Notes under the pieces: generated by a model
What the model was told of the DNA's origin: nothing
Database searches by the model: none
The model's input: the letters and a program-made list of their open reading frames with translations, nothing else
DNA from: Phascolomyces articulosus
Lineage: Eukaryota > Mucoromycota > Mucoromycetes > Mucorales > Lichtheimiaceae
Direction: 5' to 3'
Assembly: GCA_025677815.1 (NCBI GenBank)
Contig: JAIXMP010000031.1
Span: 124,001 to 188,000 of the forward strand
Length of the DNA stretch: 64,000 nucleotides
Shown here: positions 1 through 12,782 of the stretch, piece after piece
Layout of the letters: each line of letters opens with the position of its first letter
Numbering within the stretch: position 1 is the first letter of the stretch
Position numbers and translations under genes: made by a program

Positions 1-234
1 TTTTTTGGTCTTGCTTATAAAAAATTTATAGCTGAGAAGCATGAGATTCGGAATAATTGGTTTACCCCACAAATTTGCACATGAAAGCGCGATTTGACTA
101 AAACTTCGATCATGTTGTTCCTACAAACCCAACTTTCATTTATATATAGTTTATATATAGATGGACTCATAAGTATATTATATACTATAGCTGTTGTTTA
201 TATGCAAATTTTTTTATTATTATTTTCATATTTT
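1..234. other. A/T-rich intergenic edge, no gene seen
   Basis: The stretch holds only short A/T-rich frames. The 60-codon frame on the plus strand is low in complexity and rich in Leu, Ile and Phe, so I do not read it as a gene. It is the likely 3' flank of the SGT1 gene. Confidence 0.5.
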
Positions 235-1987
235 TTAACTTTGAATATCTTTAGATTTCATACTATTGAAAAATAGAACAAGCAGGTTAGTTAGATAACC
301 TTTACCCCACTTTTTAAAAACTCCTTTCCCCACACTTCTCTTTCACTCTTTCACTCTCTCGCTCTCTCTCGCTCTCTCCCACTCTCTCCATTGATTTTAT
401 CTTTCTTACCTTTCGTGCGACCATTCCCTCTGGGGGTTTGGTTTCCACCTTTTTGGCACCTACTTCTGACCAATTGGTAGACAAACATGTACCATTACTT
501 TCAACAAAACTCTTCATCATAGCACGTTTGGTATCTTCATCTGCTCCGCTATAAATTTGTTGGAATAGTGTATTCAAGGCTGCATCTCCTTCAGGTTTAT
601 CAGCATCCTTGTCAATTTCTCGGGCAAGTTTATCCCAATCCTTTTGTTTTCTTGAATTAGAGGCAGTGGCCACTATAAAATCATTATTACATAATACAAT
701 TCGTTAACAAACATGAAGGAGTAGGGATTCTGTATCCACACAAACAACCCATCACAATATTATTATCACTCTTCCACCCATACTTACTGGTATTCACAAT
801 TTCATCCTCGCCTTCAAGCATGCCCCATTTGATACCATCCATCTTCTTTTTCAACTTGATTTCAATCTTGGTAGAAAGCACCTTATAGGAGGATTCCTTG
901 GGTAAAATTTCATGAGCTAGAGGATCGAGTTCTAAAGAATAGTCGGATCCATTGGCCATCTTGATCGATAATGATAACTAGGAAATATCCATATAAAAAA
1001 ATTCGAAATTAATTTTCCATAACAATGATATATATTTCACCTTTGATACGTGTGTGATTTCTATAGATGATGTGTCTCCTTGTCTTCCTCCTCTTTCAAT
1101 CAATTACTTACAGATTTTTCGAAAAAGCCCAAATCAACAGCGTCCTTCTTAACATTCTTGATAAACACTTCAATGGTAATAAAAGTGTCGTTTTGGAACC
1201 ATTCATGTCTAACAAAAAAATATACACATAAGAATAGGAACTTATGAGTATGGATTGAATGGGAAATATTTTCTTCTTTTTTCTTTCTTACCTAGCACGA
1301 ACACCTTGTGGCGTAGGAGCAGCGGCAGCCTGTGCAACTGGGGCAGGTGCTTGCGCAGCAGAGACAGCAGCAGGAGTAGCGGGAGTGGGAGCGGGAGTAG
1401 GTTTTTCTTCAGCTGGTAATACGTCTTCCACCTTGCGCAGCCAAGTTGCCAATGAACGTTCGTCTGGATTCAACGTTTTGACTACTTCAAAGTTTTCCTT
1501 GGCTTCTTTGTATTGCTTCAAACAGAATAGTGCCATGCTAATATACATATATACCATAAGTTATCAGTCCTCCTTTTTTTATTTCCCTTTCTTCCTTTAT
1601 CCATATAGAATCATTTAATTTGATGATTGATATTTACCCTTTTTGCAAGTTGGCGCGTGCGAGAAGACTACGTGTACCTTTAGGTCCACTTGAAATCTCC
1701 AAGGCCTTGTTGGCATCAGCTAATGCATTATCATATCTTTTTGACTTTTGATTGATAGATCCTCTAAAATTCAAAACACCACACCATTCAAAATATCGTA
1801 AGTTCTCTTTTCTTTGTTATCCATGGACCAGAATAAAATGGTGGTGTGTTTTTTGTTACCTGCGCAAATAGGCTTCACAATGGTTAGGGTCCAGAGCAAC
1901 GACTTGATTTAACAAGTCAAGAGCTTCGTCATGATCACCGTCAAAGAAAGCTTCGTTTGCTTTCACAAATAATTCTTCAGCACTCAT
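235..1987 (-). CDS. SGT1: SGT1-like co-chaperone (TPR, CS, SGS domains)
   Basis: SGT1 is an HSP90 co-chaperone that also binds SKP1, linking HSP90 to SCF ubiquitin ligases and kinetochore assembly. Seven exons are read on the minus strand: 1987-1860, 1763-1638, 1537-1292, 1208-1112, 959-788, 672-410, and probably 309-235. Residues 1-115 are TPR-like, starting [19 protein letters not shown] Pro/Ala-rich linker follows at about 125-165. The CS domain lies at about 167-256 ([17 protein letters not shown], then [12 protein letters not shown]). The SGS domain ends with [18 protein letters not shown] and [10 protein letters not shown]. The 3' end is uncertain. A good GTAAGA donor follows that Lys, and splicing to 309 restores the Trp the family usually has there. 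Reading through instead adds a low-complexity Arg/Glu/Ser tail ending at 314. Identity is sure; the last exon is not. Confidence 0.9.
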
Positions 1988-2560
1988 TCTTTATTTGAAT
2001 GGGTTTGGTTGGAAAAAAAAAAAAGAAAGAATAAAAAAATAAGGAAAGTAAGAACAGCCAAGTATATATATAGTTGTGAAAGGTTCCCGCGGTTTTTTCT
2101 TGAATGTTCCAAACTCAATCACCCGAAAAAGAGAATAAAGAAGCTGCACAGCCGAAATAATACAAAGAATGTGCCGCAAAGCTGCGCCTCACCATATTTT
2201 ATTATGGATGGACATATCCAAATACTTTTTTTGTAACAGTAAGGTTTCCTGACTCATATATTAAAATGGCATACATTTCATACTAGTAGTAATAGCTAAG
2301 AATTATCTTTTATTGTATTCATTTTAATAATAATAATAAAAGCATTACTTGCAAAAAGTGATATATTTGTTTTTATATAGCCAACCATTATTATGGATCG
2401 AGGATTCAAGAGGATATCAAACCATGCTTCATTTATTGGATAATTTAATTGATCATCTATAACAAGAAAATCCACTCTTCTTATTATTCCATACACCACC
2501 CCTCCTCTTTCTTTCTTTCTTTGCTGAACAGACGCGTTTTCTATCTCAAAACAAAAAAAG
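1988..2560. promoter_or_regulatory. Divergent intergenic region SGT1 / F-box gene
   Basis: This stretch separates the divergent starts of the SGT1 gene (minus) and the F-box gene (plus), so it should contain both promoters. It is A/T-rich with a CT-rich run at about 2505-2525 just before the F-box start. I see no recognisable operator and no credible gene; the overlapping short frames on both strands are low complexity. Confidence 0.4.
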
Positions 2561-4462
2561 ATGCTGGGTGGTGACGAAAAGTCTTACTTTGACATTATCA
2601 GTAACGTACCTTATGATATTCTTGATCATATCATTGACTATTTGAACATAAAGGACCGTGTTACCTTACTTGACACATCGCAAAGTTGGCGAGATCGCGT
2701 TTCAGATTGTCGCACATGTTGGTCATGCATTATCATCAAGGGATTAGATAAACTGGACATTCATGATATTTCATTACTCCATCATGTTGCTCATCACATT
2801 GTGGAGTTGAAACTATTTGTATTACCAACAGAAATGTTTGATGCCATGTATCAGTCAATTGGAAAGGGATATTATCAGCAGCTTCAAAAATTGTCGATTA
2901 CATGTAAGGCTTTTATAAATACATGTGGCACAGAAGAACTTTTTTTTATTAAGACTTGGAGGTTTTTTTTATAACATGTAATAGACCGTGGTGAAGGATA
3001 TGGTAGTGATTTATTGAATCCGATTCTTAAAGTCGCACCTACATTGAAACACCTTACAATCGATGCTCGGTATTCTGATTCAGGTCAAGTCTTTGTTCCA
3101 TTCAAGACTGTCTTATCCAAATGTGAAAAATTGGAACAGTTTGCATACCATCATTCAACTACTGCATCCTCCCTCTCCACTACTATATCAACAACAGAAG
3201 AATTAATACTAACGCCAGAAAACACTGGTCATTGGGATGAAAACATAAAGACGCATCGTCACTACACACTGATGGGCTTGACACTTACATTTATGGATAC
3301 CTATGGACAACAGTTCATCACGGAAGATGAATTGGACGAACTCATTTCATTGTTTCCCAACTTGGATCAATTATCATTGATTGGGCTGTCAACATCAAAA
3401 TCAATCCTCAATGTGATTCATCGTCATTGTAAATACCTTACCTGTCTTGAATGCAATGAAGAGCTCGTTAGTGATTTCCCATATCAGAAGAATAAAATGA
3501 CATTACCATCATCCTCTACTACTTTTACAATGACAGAAATGAACCAAGGGTTACGAGATATTGCTATCCAATTAGATGAATTACAGTCACTTGAAATACT
3601 CTTGCGTCGACACGCTACCAGTATCGAATCATTGTATATCAACTTTGAAACATGTATGTCTCCAATGCCGCTATCGACATTTACAATCTCTTTGGATAGC
3701 AAAAACGGCGATGATGATGGTAATAGCAAAAGCATTCTTTTTACTCGACTTCAACATCTTTCAGTGACTACCATGGAGTACAATATCCAAGGAAAATTGG
3801 ATGATCTATTGACATGCATCTTGCACAAATCTCCCCATCTCACTTATTTACACCTCTCTCGCTGTGTTCAGTTCCAAGAGAAAATCGTACATACCATCAC
3901 ACAAGAATTACTCCACTTACAAACAATTCGTATTATGGCATCCATTCTGCCAACCGATGATGCAACTGTCTATGGTAACATAGCATCGCTCTTAGAGGGT
4001 TTAGCCATTCGATCCAACTCCAACCATTCATTGGAACGAATTTTCCTGGCACCGAGTGTACTATATGATCCAAAGCACCCTCACTTTGGACACATTATGC
4101 AAGGTCTTGGCAGCATTCAGTCACTCAAGGTCATTGAACTGTCTTATATGGATGATAGTAATCAATTTTCCACTATCGATCCGGAGATAGTTCAAGAACA
4201 AGGAACACTGTTGAATGAAGCATTGTGCCAAAAATGGTCCTTGCTGCCTCATTTGGAAACCTTGAAATTCAATGGAATGGGATGTGTCAATGATCAAAGT
4301 ATTCATCATATTTCCAAAATCAAGAACCTTACGTACCTGCATTTTATCAGCATTAAGAATGTATCAAGAAATGCTATTGTTCGTGAATTGGATTTGTCGC
4401 GAGTAGCAGTACAATTTAATTATGAATTCTTGGGTCCAAAATATAGCAAACCAGGTTTTTAG
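2561..4462 (+). CDS. F-box protein with leucine-rich repeat-like C-terminus
   Basis: Predicted substrate receptor of an SCF ubiquitin ligase. There are two exons, 2561-2903 and 2985-4462. The 81-bp intron (GTAAGG...TAG) joins in phase and removes the stop near 2974. The N-terminus carries an F-box at about residues 10-50, with NVPYDILDHIIDYLNIKDRV and a Trp-Arg pair (SWRDRV). The rest of the 600-residue protein is a run of irregular leucine-rich units (for example FPNLDQLSLIGL, SPHLTYLHLSRCVQ, IKNLTYLHFISIK), typical of fungal F-box/LRR proteins. The substrate cannot be told from sequence. It differs from the TPR/F-box/LRR pair at 44.9-49.6 kb in having no TPR region. Start chosen as the first Met directly ahead of the F-box. 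Family call good, function inferred. Confidence 0.85.
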
Positions 4463-5984
4463 ATATTGGTAATTATCGATCTATATAAATATGCATACTA
4501 GCAGTGGTACCAAATAATATGTATATGATTTTTTAATGCATTTTCTTTATTTTTTTCTTTAGTGTTGTTTATTGTATAGCATGTTTTTTTCTCGTTATAC
4601 GTATAAATAAACAAATATAACCACTCAGTTGAATCTTATACTTATATTCTATCTTTTTTTGTTATACATATTGTATGGAGGTAACAAATTTCTTATATAC
4701 CTAGGTAACACCATACTGCCATTCTTTATGTGTTTTATTACTATTCTGCTGTTCCAATGATGTTATTATTTATTTCATTTTTGGCTATTATTTACATTGT
4801 ATTCCCCCATTTTTCGCGAACCCACTTATTCTCAGTGTTTTAAGAAGAAAAAGAAGAAGAAAAAAGCACCTCAAAGCATATAAGATGGAATTCGTGTGTA
4901 ATTGGAATACTCCATATGATAATACAAGCAAATTGCTAATAATTTTCTCCTTCTATCAAAGCGCCGTCTTGTTCCAGTTGCACCATTTTTCTATTATTCT
5001 TGATATTTCTTTTTTGCGTTATTACAGCGAGTATATAGTAGTAGCAGTTTATGTTGATGTCATCCTCACTTTGTTGAATGAAGGTTGCGGTCATGAGTAA
5101 CATTACATGCTGCGTCTTTCTGACCACTATTGGTATTTTCGCAAAGAGCATTCACAAAACACTACTAATCATCATAATGTCCACTATTTTCTTAACCATC
5201 CATCAGGACAAAAACAAAATCGAGTTTGACACTTTTTGGGGTAAAGAGAAGTTCCTACTCTGTACAACACAGAGCTGACCCGTATAGATAGGCAATGTTC
5301 AGAAGAACAGTGAACAGTAATTATATATTGAGAAAGCATTTATAACGTTGGATAGAGATATAAAAGAATATCTAATTGCGCTTCTCCAGACAGCAATCTA
5401 CATTCAACCGACTGATTCAACGGACACATCATATCAACATGGTTATTATTCAATTAGTGGTCATACTAATATATATAATGCCGCCCTACCATTACTATCA
5501 AGTATATTTGTAAAATAGTTGTTTTTTTTCATCTATTGTTTTATATATGTAAGCAGAGAAACAAACTATGAAAATAGTGTGGTTATTGATAACAAACCTA
5601 ACGATTAGAATGGATATAGTACTAGAAACACATTCAACGACTCTCTTCATCACGAAAAATGTTTTATTTAGTACTTACCATTTTATGTGCTATTACGTAT
5701 CATATAAAGAGTACCTTTATAATAATATATAGTAGCCTCTATCGATTACTTGATAAGCACACTATATGTCAAACTTGAAAGAATATCAATAACGGTATAG
5801 CAAAGATGTATTTTTCAACACCAAACACAAACGACTTGATTGATGTTTATACACTAGCCATTATAATATGATTCTTGACCACCAGAAAAATGAAAATAAC
5901 TGTTGATAGTAGCTGGAGTCTAGTTTTTCACATGCAAGTACGTAAAGCCGCTGTAACAAGACGCCAAAGAATCCCGTCCCACAA
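4463..5984. other. Long A/T-rich intergenic stretch
   Basis: The 3' flank of the F-box gene is followed by about 1.4 kb with no recognisable gene. The short frames at 4885-5100 and 5078-5278 show no family features. The right edge may hold further remains of the HET-type pseudogene that is recognisable from about 5985, but I could not extend the similarity with confidence. Confidence 0.4.
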
Positions 5985-6420
5985 GACTGATCACGGATGA
6001 AATCAGCTATAATATCAATGCAACTGTGCAGTAAGTATTACTGTAGGTAAGATGCATGTTGGGTATTTCACGTTTTCTTTATTCTTTATTCTCTTGGTTT
6101 ATGCACATTTGGGCGTATCATAGATAGTGGATGGTAAATTGTTGACATAGTTGCTGAATAATGCCTTCAAATTTGACGTATCTCACATGATCCTTAATAC
6201 CCATATATTGAATAAAATTTTGTACTCTTTTGATGTTGCTCTTTTCTGGTAAAATAATTTTGTGTTTGTCTTCATCTATTCGTTTTGATTTTTTACTGGT
6301 TTTATCCTTTATGACTTTTCCAGATTGATTCCAAGAATAAGATAAAGTACAGTACTCTTTGTTTACTTGAGCACCATCTACCGCTTTCATGTCTGAGATA
6401 CGTACAAGTTTGCTAGGCAT
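5985..6420 (-). pseudogene. Decayed HET-domain gene fragment
   Basis: On the minus strand a Met-initiated frame (6420-6118, 100 codons) begins MPSKLVRISDM and contains EYCTLSYSWNQSG, the opening signature of fungal HET (heterokaryon incompatibility-type) domains. Translation through the TGA at 6118-6120 continues in the same frame with the next conserved HET block (YAQMCINQENKE, then MHLTYSNTYCTVALI). This is the part of the domain normally written as a Trp-x-Asp...CINQ motif. Further in-frame stops sit at 6079-6081 (TAA) and 6007-6009 (TAG). The first stop falls where the family has Trp, consistent with a single-base change. HET domains control self/non-self responses in filamentous fungi. 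Here only the N-terminal third of a domain is left, so I call it dead. No C-terminal part was found. Confidence 0.75.
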
Positions 6421-6998
6421 CGTATCCGGTCCGGGTAACAGAGAGAAACTGTTTTGCGTGGCTCGTAGCTTTTAAATTCCAAAGAAATTAGTGAATATCA
6501 TTTAATGATATAATAAAGGAAAGGGTGGAGTGGATCGATTTAATAAATAATAGATAGATATTTATTATTTAATGTGTGCCACGATGGAACTGTTTTTTTT
6601 TGACAATATAAATGAATTATGTTATCTAGTACTATCTTAATATTTATAAAGGTTGTAACATCTCAATGTCTTTCTATGAGTATATATTTCGTTCAGTAGA
6701 TACTCTGTTTGGATATAACAAAAAGATGCAAGTTAATATTAAACCCATGTGTAAAATTTGAAAAGGGAAAAAAAGGTACAATCATACAAAATAAGCTGGC
6801 ATAGTAGTTAAAATACAACCTGTTAGTTCGGAATCCAATATATTTGCCTTGTCCGGACCGCAAATTGCTCGGTGTGACTGACGTCAACATTCACCCCATG
6901 GCGCTTAGCGGGGGGTAAAGCATGGCCTGCAACTAAACGGCTAACAAAAAATTTCAAAACCGTTCTTCCAAACTTGTTTTTTCGTCCCTCCCAAAACC
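6421..6998. other. Intergenic region, promoter side of ATP synthase delta gene
   Basis: It lies between the HET relic and the ATP synthase delta gene and is A/T-rich. A slightly G/C-richer patch at about 6890-6990, ending in a pyrimidine-rich stretch before the start codon, is the likely core promoter and 5' UTR. No gene is supported. Confidence 0.4.
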
Positions 6999-7957
6999 AT
7001 GAACGTTTTCGCTCGCTCTGTTCGCGCCGCCATTCGACCTGCCTTGGGTAATTGCTTTAGATATAATATTTTATTTCGACATGAAAAAAGTGAAACGAAC
7101 CAATACTCTCTCTTTGTTTCATGATTTCATTTTCTTGAAAAAAAAATCGGGAGAAATTATGTTTTTGATGAAAAGTCCCGAACAAAAAAATGACAACAAA
7201 TAACTGAACACACACACCCTTTCATTTCGATTTATTTATTTATATATATATATATAGCTAGAAGCTATGCTACAGAAGCACCTGCTGCTGCTTCTGATAA
7301 GCTTCGTTTGACCTTTGTCTTGCCCCACAAGGCTATCTACAAGTCGACTGATGTCCAACAAGTCAACTTGGCTGCCACCTCTGGTGACATGGGTATCCTT
7401 GCCAACCACGTTCCTACCATTGAACAATTGAACCCTGGTATTGTTGAAGTCATCGAATCCGGTGATGTTACTAAGAAGTTCTTTGGTAAGATTTATTTTT
7501 TGACAGGATGGAGAGATATTATAACAGCAAAAAATTGGGACGCGTTACTATGGAAGGGGAAAAGAAACTCATTTTTTTATTTTGTTTATCACGTCAAATT
7601 AGTCTCTGGTGGTTTTGCCATCATCAACCCTGATTCCACCTTGAACATTAACGCTGTTGAAGCTGCTGCTTTGGACGAAATCTCTTCTGAGGTAAATAAA
7701 AAAAGAGTTTTAATTTTAAACGCGGTTTTTTTACAAGTAACAAAAAAAAAGAGGACATTGGATACAGGTTATATAAGAAAGAATAATGTCAACTGACCTG
7801 ATAATTCTTTTGATATCAATCTACATAATAGAATGTCAAGACTGCCCTTGCTGAAGCACAAAAGGTTGCCAACGGTGCCGGTTCTGATGCTGAAAAGGCC
7901 GCTGCTAAGGTTGAAGTCGAAGTCTATGAAGCCATCCAACACGCCTTGTCCAAATAA
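6999..7957 (+). CDS. ATP16: Mitochondrial F1-ATP synthase delta subunit
   Basis: This is a subunit of the central stalk of mitochondrial ATP synthase (homologous to bacterial epsilon), which couples the c-ring to the gamma subunit. Four exons (6999-7047, 7258-7485, 7603-7691, 7832-7957) give a 163-residue protein, the usual family length. The first exon and start of the second encode an Arg/Ala-rich mitochondrial presequence (MNVFARSVRAAIRPALARSY). The mature part shows the conserved beta-sandwich block with TSGDMGILANHVPTIEQL, followed by VSGGFAIINPDSTLNINAVE. The C-terminus is an Ala/Glu helical hairpin ending HALSK. All three introns are GT-AG and in phase. The third exon has no stop at its junction with the intron, so a simple open-frame reading would run wrongly into the intron. 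Confident. Confidence 0.95.
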
Positions 7958-8475
7958 ACGTTTAATTATTAAACACTCACATCCCCCTCCTGTTTGAATT
8001 TGAACAACAAAAAAATATTCGCATATATTAACAAAAAAAACCAAAAGATCCATGATTAATAAAATACATAACCAACACGGGTTGTAACTTGTTGTAGAGC
8101 GACAAAGATTGTGTACATTTTTATTATTATTACTATTGAGAGAGGAGGGAGGGTATTATGATATATATTATTCACTAATTTCAATGAGGATAATTCATGG
8201 TAAAATATTTATACGAAAGACTGCAATAACAATTACATTAGAAAAGGAAGCAGAGTGTTAATTGTGTATATCTATTGAAGCCAACCCCCTCGGGAATGAA
8301 TTTACTGCCATAGAAACTTTGTTATTGTGAAATCCAAATTCGAACCACTTCAAACAAACATCTCATTCAAGAACGCATAAACGTACACAGGCAACTTTTT
8401 TTAATAGGACAAGATGGAAAAAGAAATATAGTATACGGTTTTTATTATATTTATATAATGATATTATTTATTTTT
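7958..8475. other. Convergent intergenic region (ATP synthase delta / coatomer beta)
   Basis: Both neighbouring genes end here, so it holds two 3' UTRs. It is A/T-rich, with AATAAA-like runs near 8060. No gene is seen. Confidence 0.4.
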
Positions 8476-11400
8476 TTAAGCAGCTGCTTTTTGTGCCAAA
8501 GTAATTTTATCACCTAGACTCAAAGCAATACCTTGGGTCTTGCTACGAATACGAATATGACCAGCAATAGGACCTTCCCCTGGTTTTTCAATAGATAAAT
8601 TAGCCAAAGCATCTTCACCGAAAATACTTCGTGCATACATATTGGCCGAAAGGAAACCACAATCGCCTTCCAATTGTTTTTCAGGTGTCAGACAACTCAT
8701 ATTGGTAGAATCCATGATGTGTTTGAGGTAGACACGCAAGTCCGAAATATTGGTATTGACATTGACCTTGTTTTCCCATTCAAATTCACTCCACATGTTG
8801 CGGAATTGTGTTTCGGTACAGTAGGCAGGGTTAATGTAATCCATAATATCAATATGGATATCATTCAATACAACCACAGAGCTGTTTTCATTGGCTGTGT
8901 TGGAGTCGTAGACAATGTTACCAAAGATAACACCGGTTTCAGTCGAGGAGACCTTGATAGGAGCCTTGACCGTCAAGAAAGAGTGCGGGGCCAAATTGTG
9001 AGCGACAGGTCGATCCACTAGTTTCAAATCGCCCAAGGTGGCGAATTCCACAGTCAAGTTTTGTAATGTTTCAGCGGTTTGGTTGACAATCAAAACATCT
9101 GTATATTAAAGAATAGGGATGTAATAAGTATATCTATTAATATATAAAGGGGGTTGAAAAAGGAATTAAAGAATTACCCATCAAAATATCGTATTGATGT
9201 ACATTAACAACAGCTTCGGCATATACAGAGTCAGAGAAACCAGTAAGTTGGACAATGCGACTTAACTTGGACATCAAGTCATCTTTAGTATCCAAGGTAC
9301 CAGTTGCACGTACCAAATCTTGTTCATACTATATCGCAAAGAAAGATTATGGATTAATAAATGAAATATAAATTTATGGCTAATTCCGAAGAAAAATTGA
9401 ATAACATACTTCATCTACGCCAGTATCATTTGTCTTTTTAGAGAATTGTCTAAATACAATAGCATCATCCACTTGTACTTCAGCTGCTTTATCTTTTTCT
9501 TTTTCAGCTGCTGCTCGTTTCTATATTTATGTAAGATCCTGGTTTAGTTCATGCCATCCCATCCAAAAATATCAACAAACCCCTTTCTTCTTCCCCGCCC
9601 ATTTATGATTTCGAATCAAGTTTTTTTTTCTTACCTCTTCTGCTTGGATTTGTTTAGCAAATGCATTTCGGCTATCTTCAAGATAGACCTTATCAATAAC
9701 CTTTTCATGTTGACGATTACCAACAACACGAATATCTTGCATGATACGATCATAAGAATCTTCATCAATGTGATGAGTGACAAACTGACTTTGTCCAACA
9801 CGAATAATACTTGTCATGATCAACATGGCTTCTGCACGACGTGCGTTGACAGCAGCAGCATCATTGACAATGGTACTGTATCGTAAAGCCAATTTGGTCA
9901 AAGTGGTAGACAAGACGGTGCCCAAGAAGTAATCACCATTGACCAACAACAAAGCTATATACATATCAATATTTTTGTTTTTAGTTTCAAGGTTATTCAC
10001 CATCTCCCCATCCTACAATAAGCACTCTCCGTATTGTTCTCTTTTTTTTTACCTCTAAGAGGGGGTTTAGAAGCGGACTTGACAGCATCCAATTTAGCAC
10101 TTGATGAAGGTTGAGCGGTATAACTACTTTCTGTAGCATAAGTACCATCAGGTAAAATACGTCTTGGAGCTGCATTACTGGAAGGCACTGACTTGGTATG
10201 GTCATCTTCCTTCTTTTCTGAAGATTGTTCATCTTCTTCTGCAGATTCCAACAACCGTTGTTCTGAAGCAAGAATGGGGATTTCACCAAGAGCGGAACGA
10301 ATCTGTTGCCAAGCTTCATCTATTTCTTGAGCATCCTGACAATATTCACCAATGATCCAAAGAGCACCACGGAAGACCTTGCCTGATTTCATATCCATAA
10401 ATGTTTCCAACAGTTTGTCCAAGACAGAACGACGTAAACCGGGGAATTTTTCCATGACTTCGCGAACAAAGGAGACGACATCGACAGCGGAGGGGTTATT
10501 GGAATCCCCTAAGAATTCCATCAACACATGGACCACATTGGCTGCAACTTCAGAGAATTTCACAGCGCAAGAGTGGATGGATTGAACCAATAATTGACGG
10601 TATTCGGTATTCTTTTCGTATTCTTGATCGTGAGTCTTGACCAATTCCTTTTTCAAAAAGAGAATGACTTCTTGAACATTTCGGGAAGAGACCAATGACA
10701 TGGCAATACGTAAGGCCTTGCGACGTACATCGATATCGGGACTGGAAAGGACACGTAAAATGTCCATCACGAGATCGTCCAACATGCGGTCTTGTTTGGA
10801 GAGCAAGTTGTCCAAACGATCCAAGACAATTAGTTTTACATTGTTGTCACTTTCCTTGACAACCAATTCAATGTAACAAGTGGCAGCAGCTAGAGAGAGG
10901 AAAAAAAAACGTGTTGGAATGTGAGTTGATCCAATGTCATAAGATCTCTATCTTTAATTTTTATACTTTATATTTACCCTTGACAGCAGCTGGGTTGGAT
11001 GTAAGAACCATGAGGATATTGGCAGCTTCATATTTGACGGAATGGGAAGCAGCTGTCAATAATTCTGAAACACAACGGATGTAGGCACCCTATAGGATAC
11101 ACGCATATAAATTAAGTTTTTCTTTCTCTCTTCTTACTTTTCATGATCTTACTACATATTCATCTATATTGATACGATACCTTGTTGACGCTATTGGCTT
11201 TGCTATCTTTACGGATCAATTCAAGAACAGCAAGCTGAAGCAATTCATCAAATTGAGGTACCAAGGGGAAGACTTGTAACAAATATTCAACAGCCAAAGG
11301 TCGATCAATATTGCACAAGACAACAAATGCATTACGACGACATGACATATCCGCTTCCTATTATTTTTAAAAAAGAACCCTAGTTGAGTTGGATATTCTG

Positions 11401-12208
11401 ATTCATCTTTCCAGTATCCTATTCCTTTCAAAATTCACTTTTTCTTCTATTCCAAATAAAGTTGCCCAACACTTACATTAGCCAAAAATGTCTGGATCAC
11501 CTCAGGTGCATCAGGGAACAAGAAATCAAAGTGACGATAAATAGAACCAATAGCAAAAACAGCATTCTTACGAACATAGGAATGACGATGTTCCTAATAT
11601 AATTAAACATTATGTCAATCGACTTGCTCTGTTTTTCACTTTTTTTATATATATCCTATCATCCTTAAAAAAAAGACCCTTACCAAACAAGCTCTGACAG
11701 AAGCAATTAAAGGTTCCAAAACTTCAGCTTCACGGATCTTGCACAAAAATCGAAGTGTTGCTCCACGAATATATTCGTTTGGATGTTGTAAATCATTTCG
11801 TAACGCGTTACTATAGAAATAATAATACCCATGTTAGCGAAACGTTTATGTGTAAAAAAAAGACAAAATACAATAAACTCGATAGTATAGAAAATAATAA
11901 ACTTACCAAACAAGAATAAACTCTTCTTTCAATTTACCATCAGGTTTTGTCTTTGGGCAGATTTCCCAATAAAAGTGCAACAATTTCTTGAGTTGCTTAT
12001 TCTTGGATGGCAAAACAAAACGAATGACATGAAGCAAGAGTTTCTCCATGGGATCCCCATTCAACATGATGATGAGCAACTTTTGCATGGTTTGGATGCG
12101 TACTTCATCGGATCCTTTTTCGAGTGCTCGTTGAAAATCTTGCAATGTAGGCTGTTCGGTCGCGTCATCTTGATGAACAAGTGTGTAACAAAGGTCGGTG
12201 GTGGCCAT
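8476..12208 (-). CDS. SEC26: Coatomer subunit beta (beta-COP)
   Basis: This is a core COPI vesicle-coat subunit acting in Golgi-to-ER retrograde and intra-Golgi transport. Ten exons on the minus strand (12208-11907, 11810-11684, 11593-11477, 11357-11181, 11089-10978, 10889-10053, 9954-9635, 9520-9410, 9328-9178, 9098-8476) sum to 2877 nt, or 958 residues, the normal family length. The N-terminal half is the adaptin-like HEAT solenoid ([56 protein letters not shown]). A charged low-complexity hinge follows (about residues 480-550), then the coatomer beta C-terminal domain ([20 protein letters not shown]). Last is the appendage platform ([17 protein letters not shown], ending [10 protein letters not shown]). 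Introns cluster in the 5' half. Identity is secure; the symbol follows yeast usage (COPB1 in animals). Confidence 0.95.
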
Positions 12209-12782
12209 GATGTATTTGAAAGTTGTAATAAGGTGTTATGTGTGTGTGTCCTTTTTTACTTATAGACAACCTTTTTATATATTGGATGGTGTTGTTTCAC
12301 GTTTCGTAATATAGATTTTATTCGCGTGTTTTTCTTTTCAAACAAGTATTCTTCTTAAAGAGAGTGTAATATAGAATAGAATTTAAAAAAAAATAAAACC
12401 CCAAATTGTCCCTGTAAGCGACGATGAAAGGAACACGTTGAACAAAAAAAAGCTTGGTGTAATCTCCACGCACACACTAAAGGAAACATAATTCATAGCG
12501 GACCCTAAAAACGTGGCGGATGCACTGTTGAACATTAAGCATTCCTGTTGTGGCTCTAAGTATTTCTCACTTGTTAATATTCTGTAAAAACCTGTTATGG
12601 TCGCGTTCTATATATCAAACATGATATACATAAAATATTATAGTTATTCCATCAAATAAGCTTTTCTCTTCCTTTTTCCTTCTTCGACGTCATTTTTATT
12701 TTCTTCAATAACAACAAACAAAATAAACTACTACTTTTTTTTATTATCTTTACTCTTAACAAAAAACAAATAAAACAAAAAA
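12209..12782. promoter_or_regulatory. Divergent intergenic region (coatomer beta / unknown frame)
   Basis: It carries the coatomer beta promoter on the minus strand and presumably that of the plus-strand frame at 12783. It is A/T-rich with poly-A runs. No defined motif was recognised. Confidence 0.35.

Noticed and set aside
1259..1618. 119-codon plus-strand frame, Ala/Gly-rich
   Set aside because: It is the antisense shadow of the Pro/Ala linker of SGT1 exon 3.
8674..9021. 115-codon plus-strand frame
   Set aside because: Antisense of the last coatomer beta exon, whose frame is strongly supported by family motifs.
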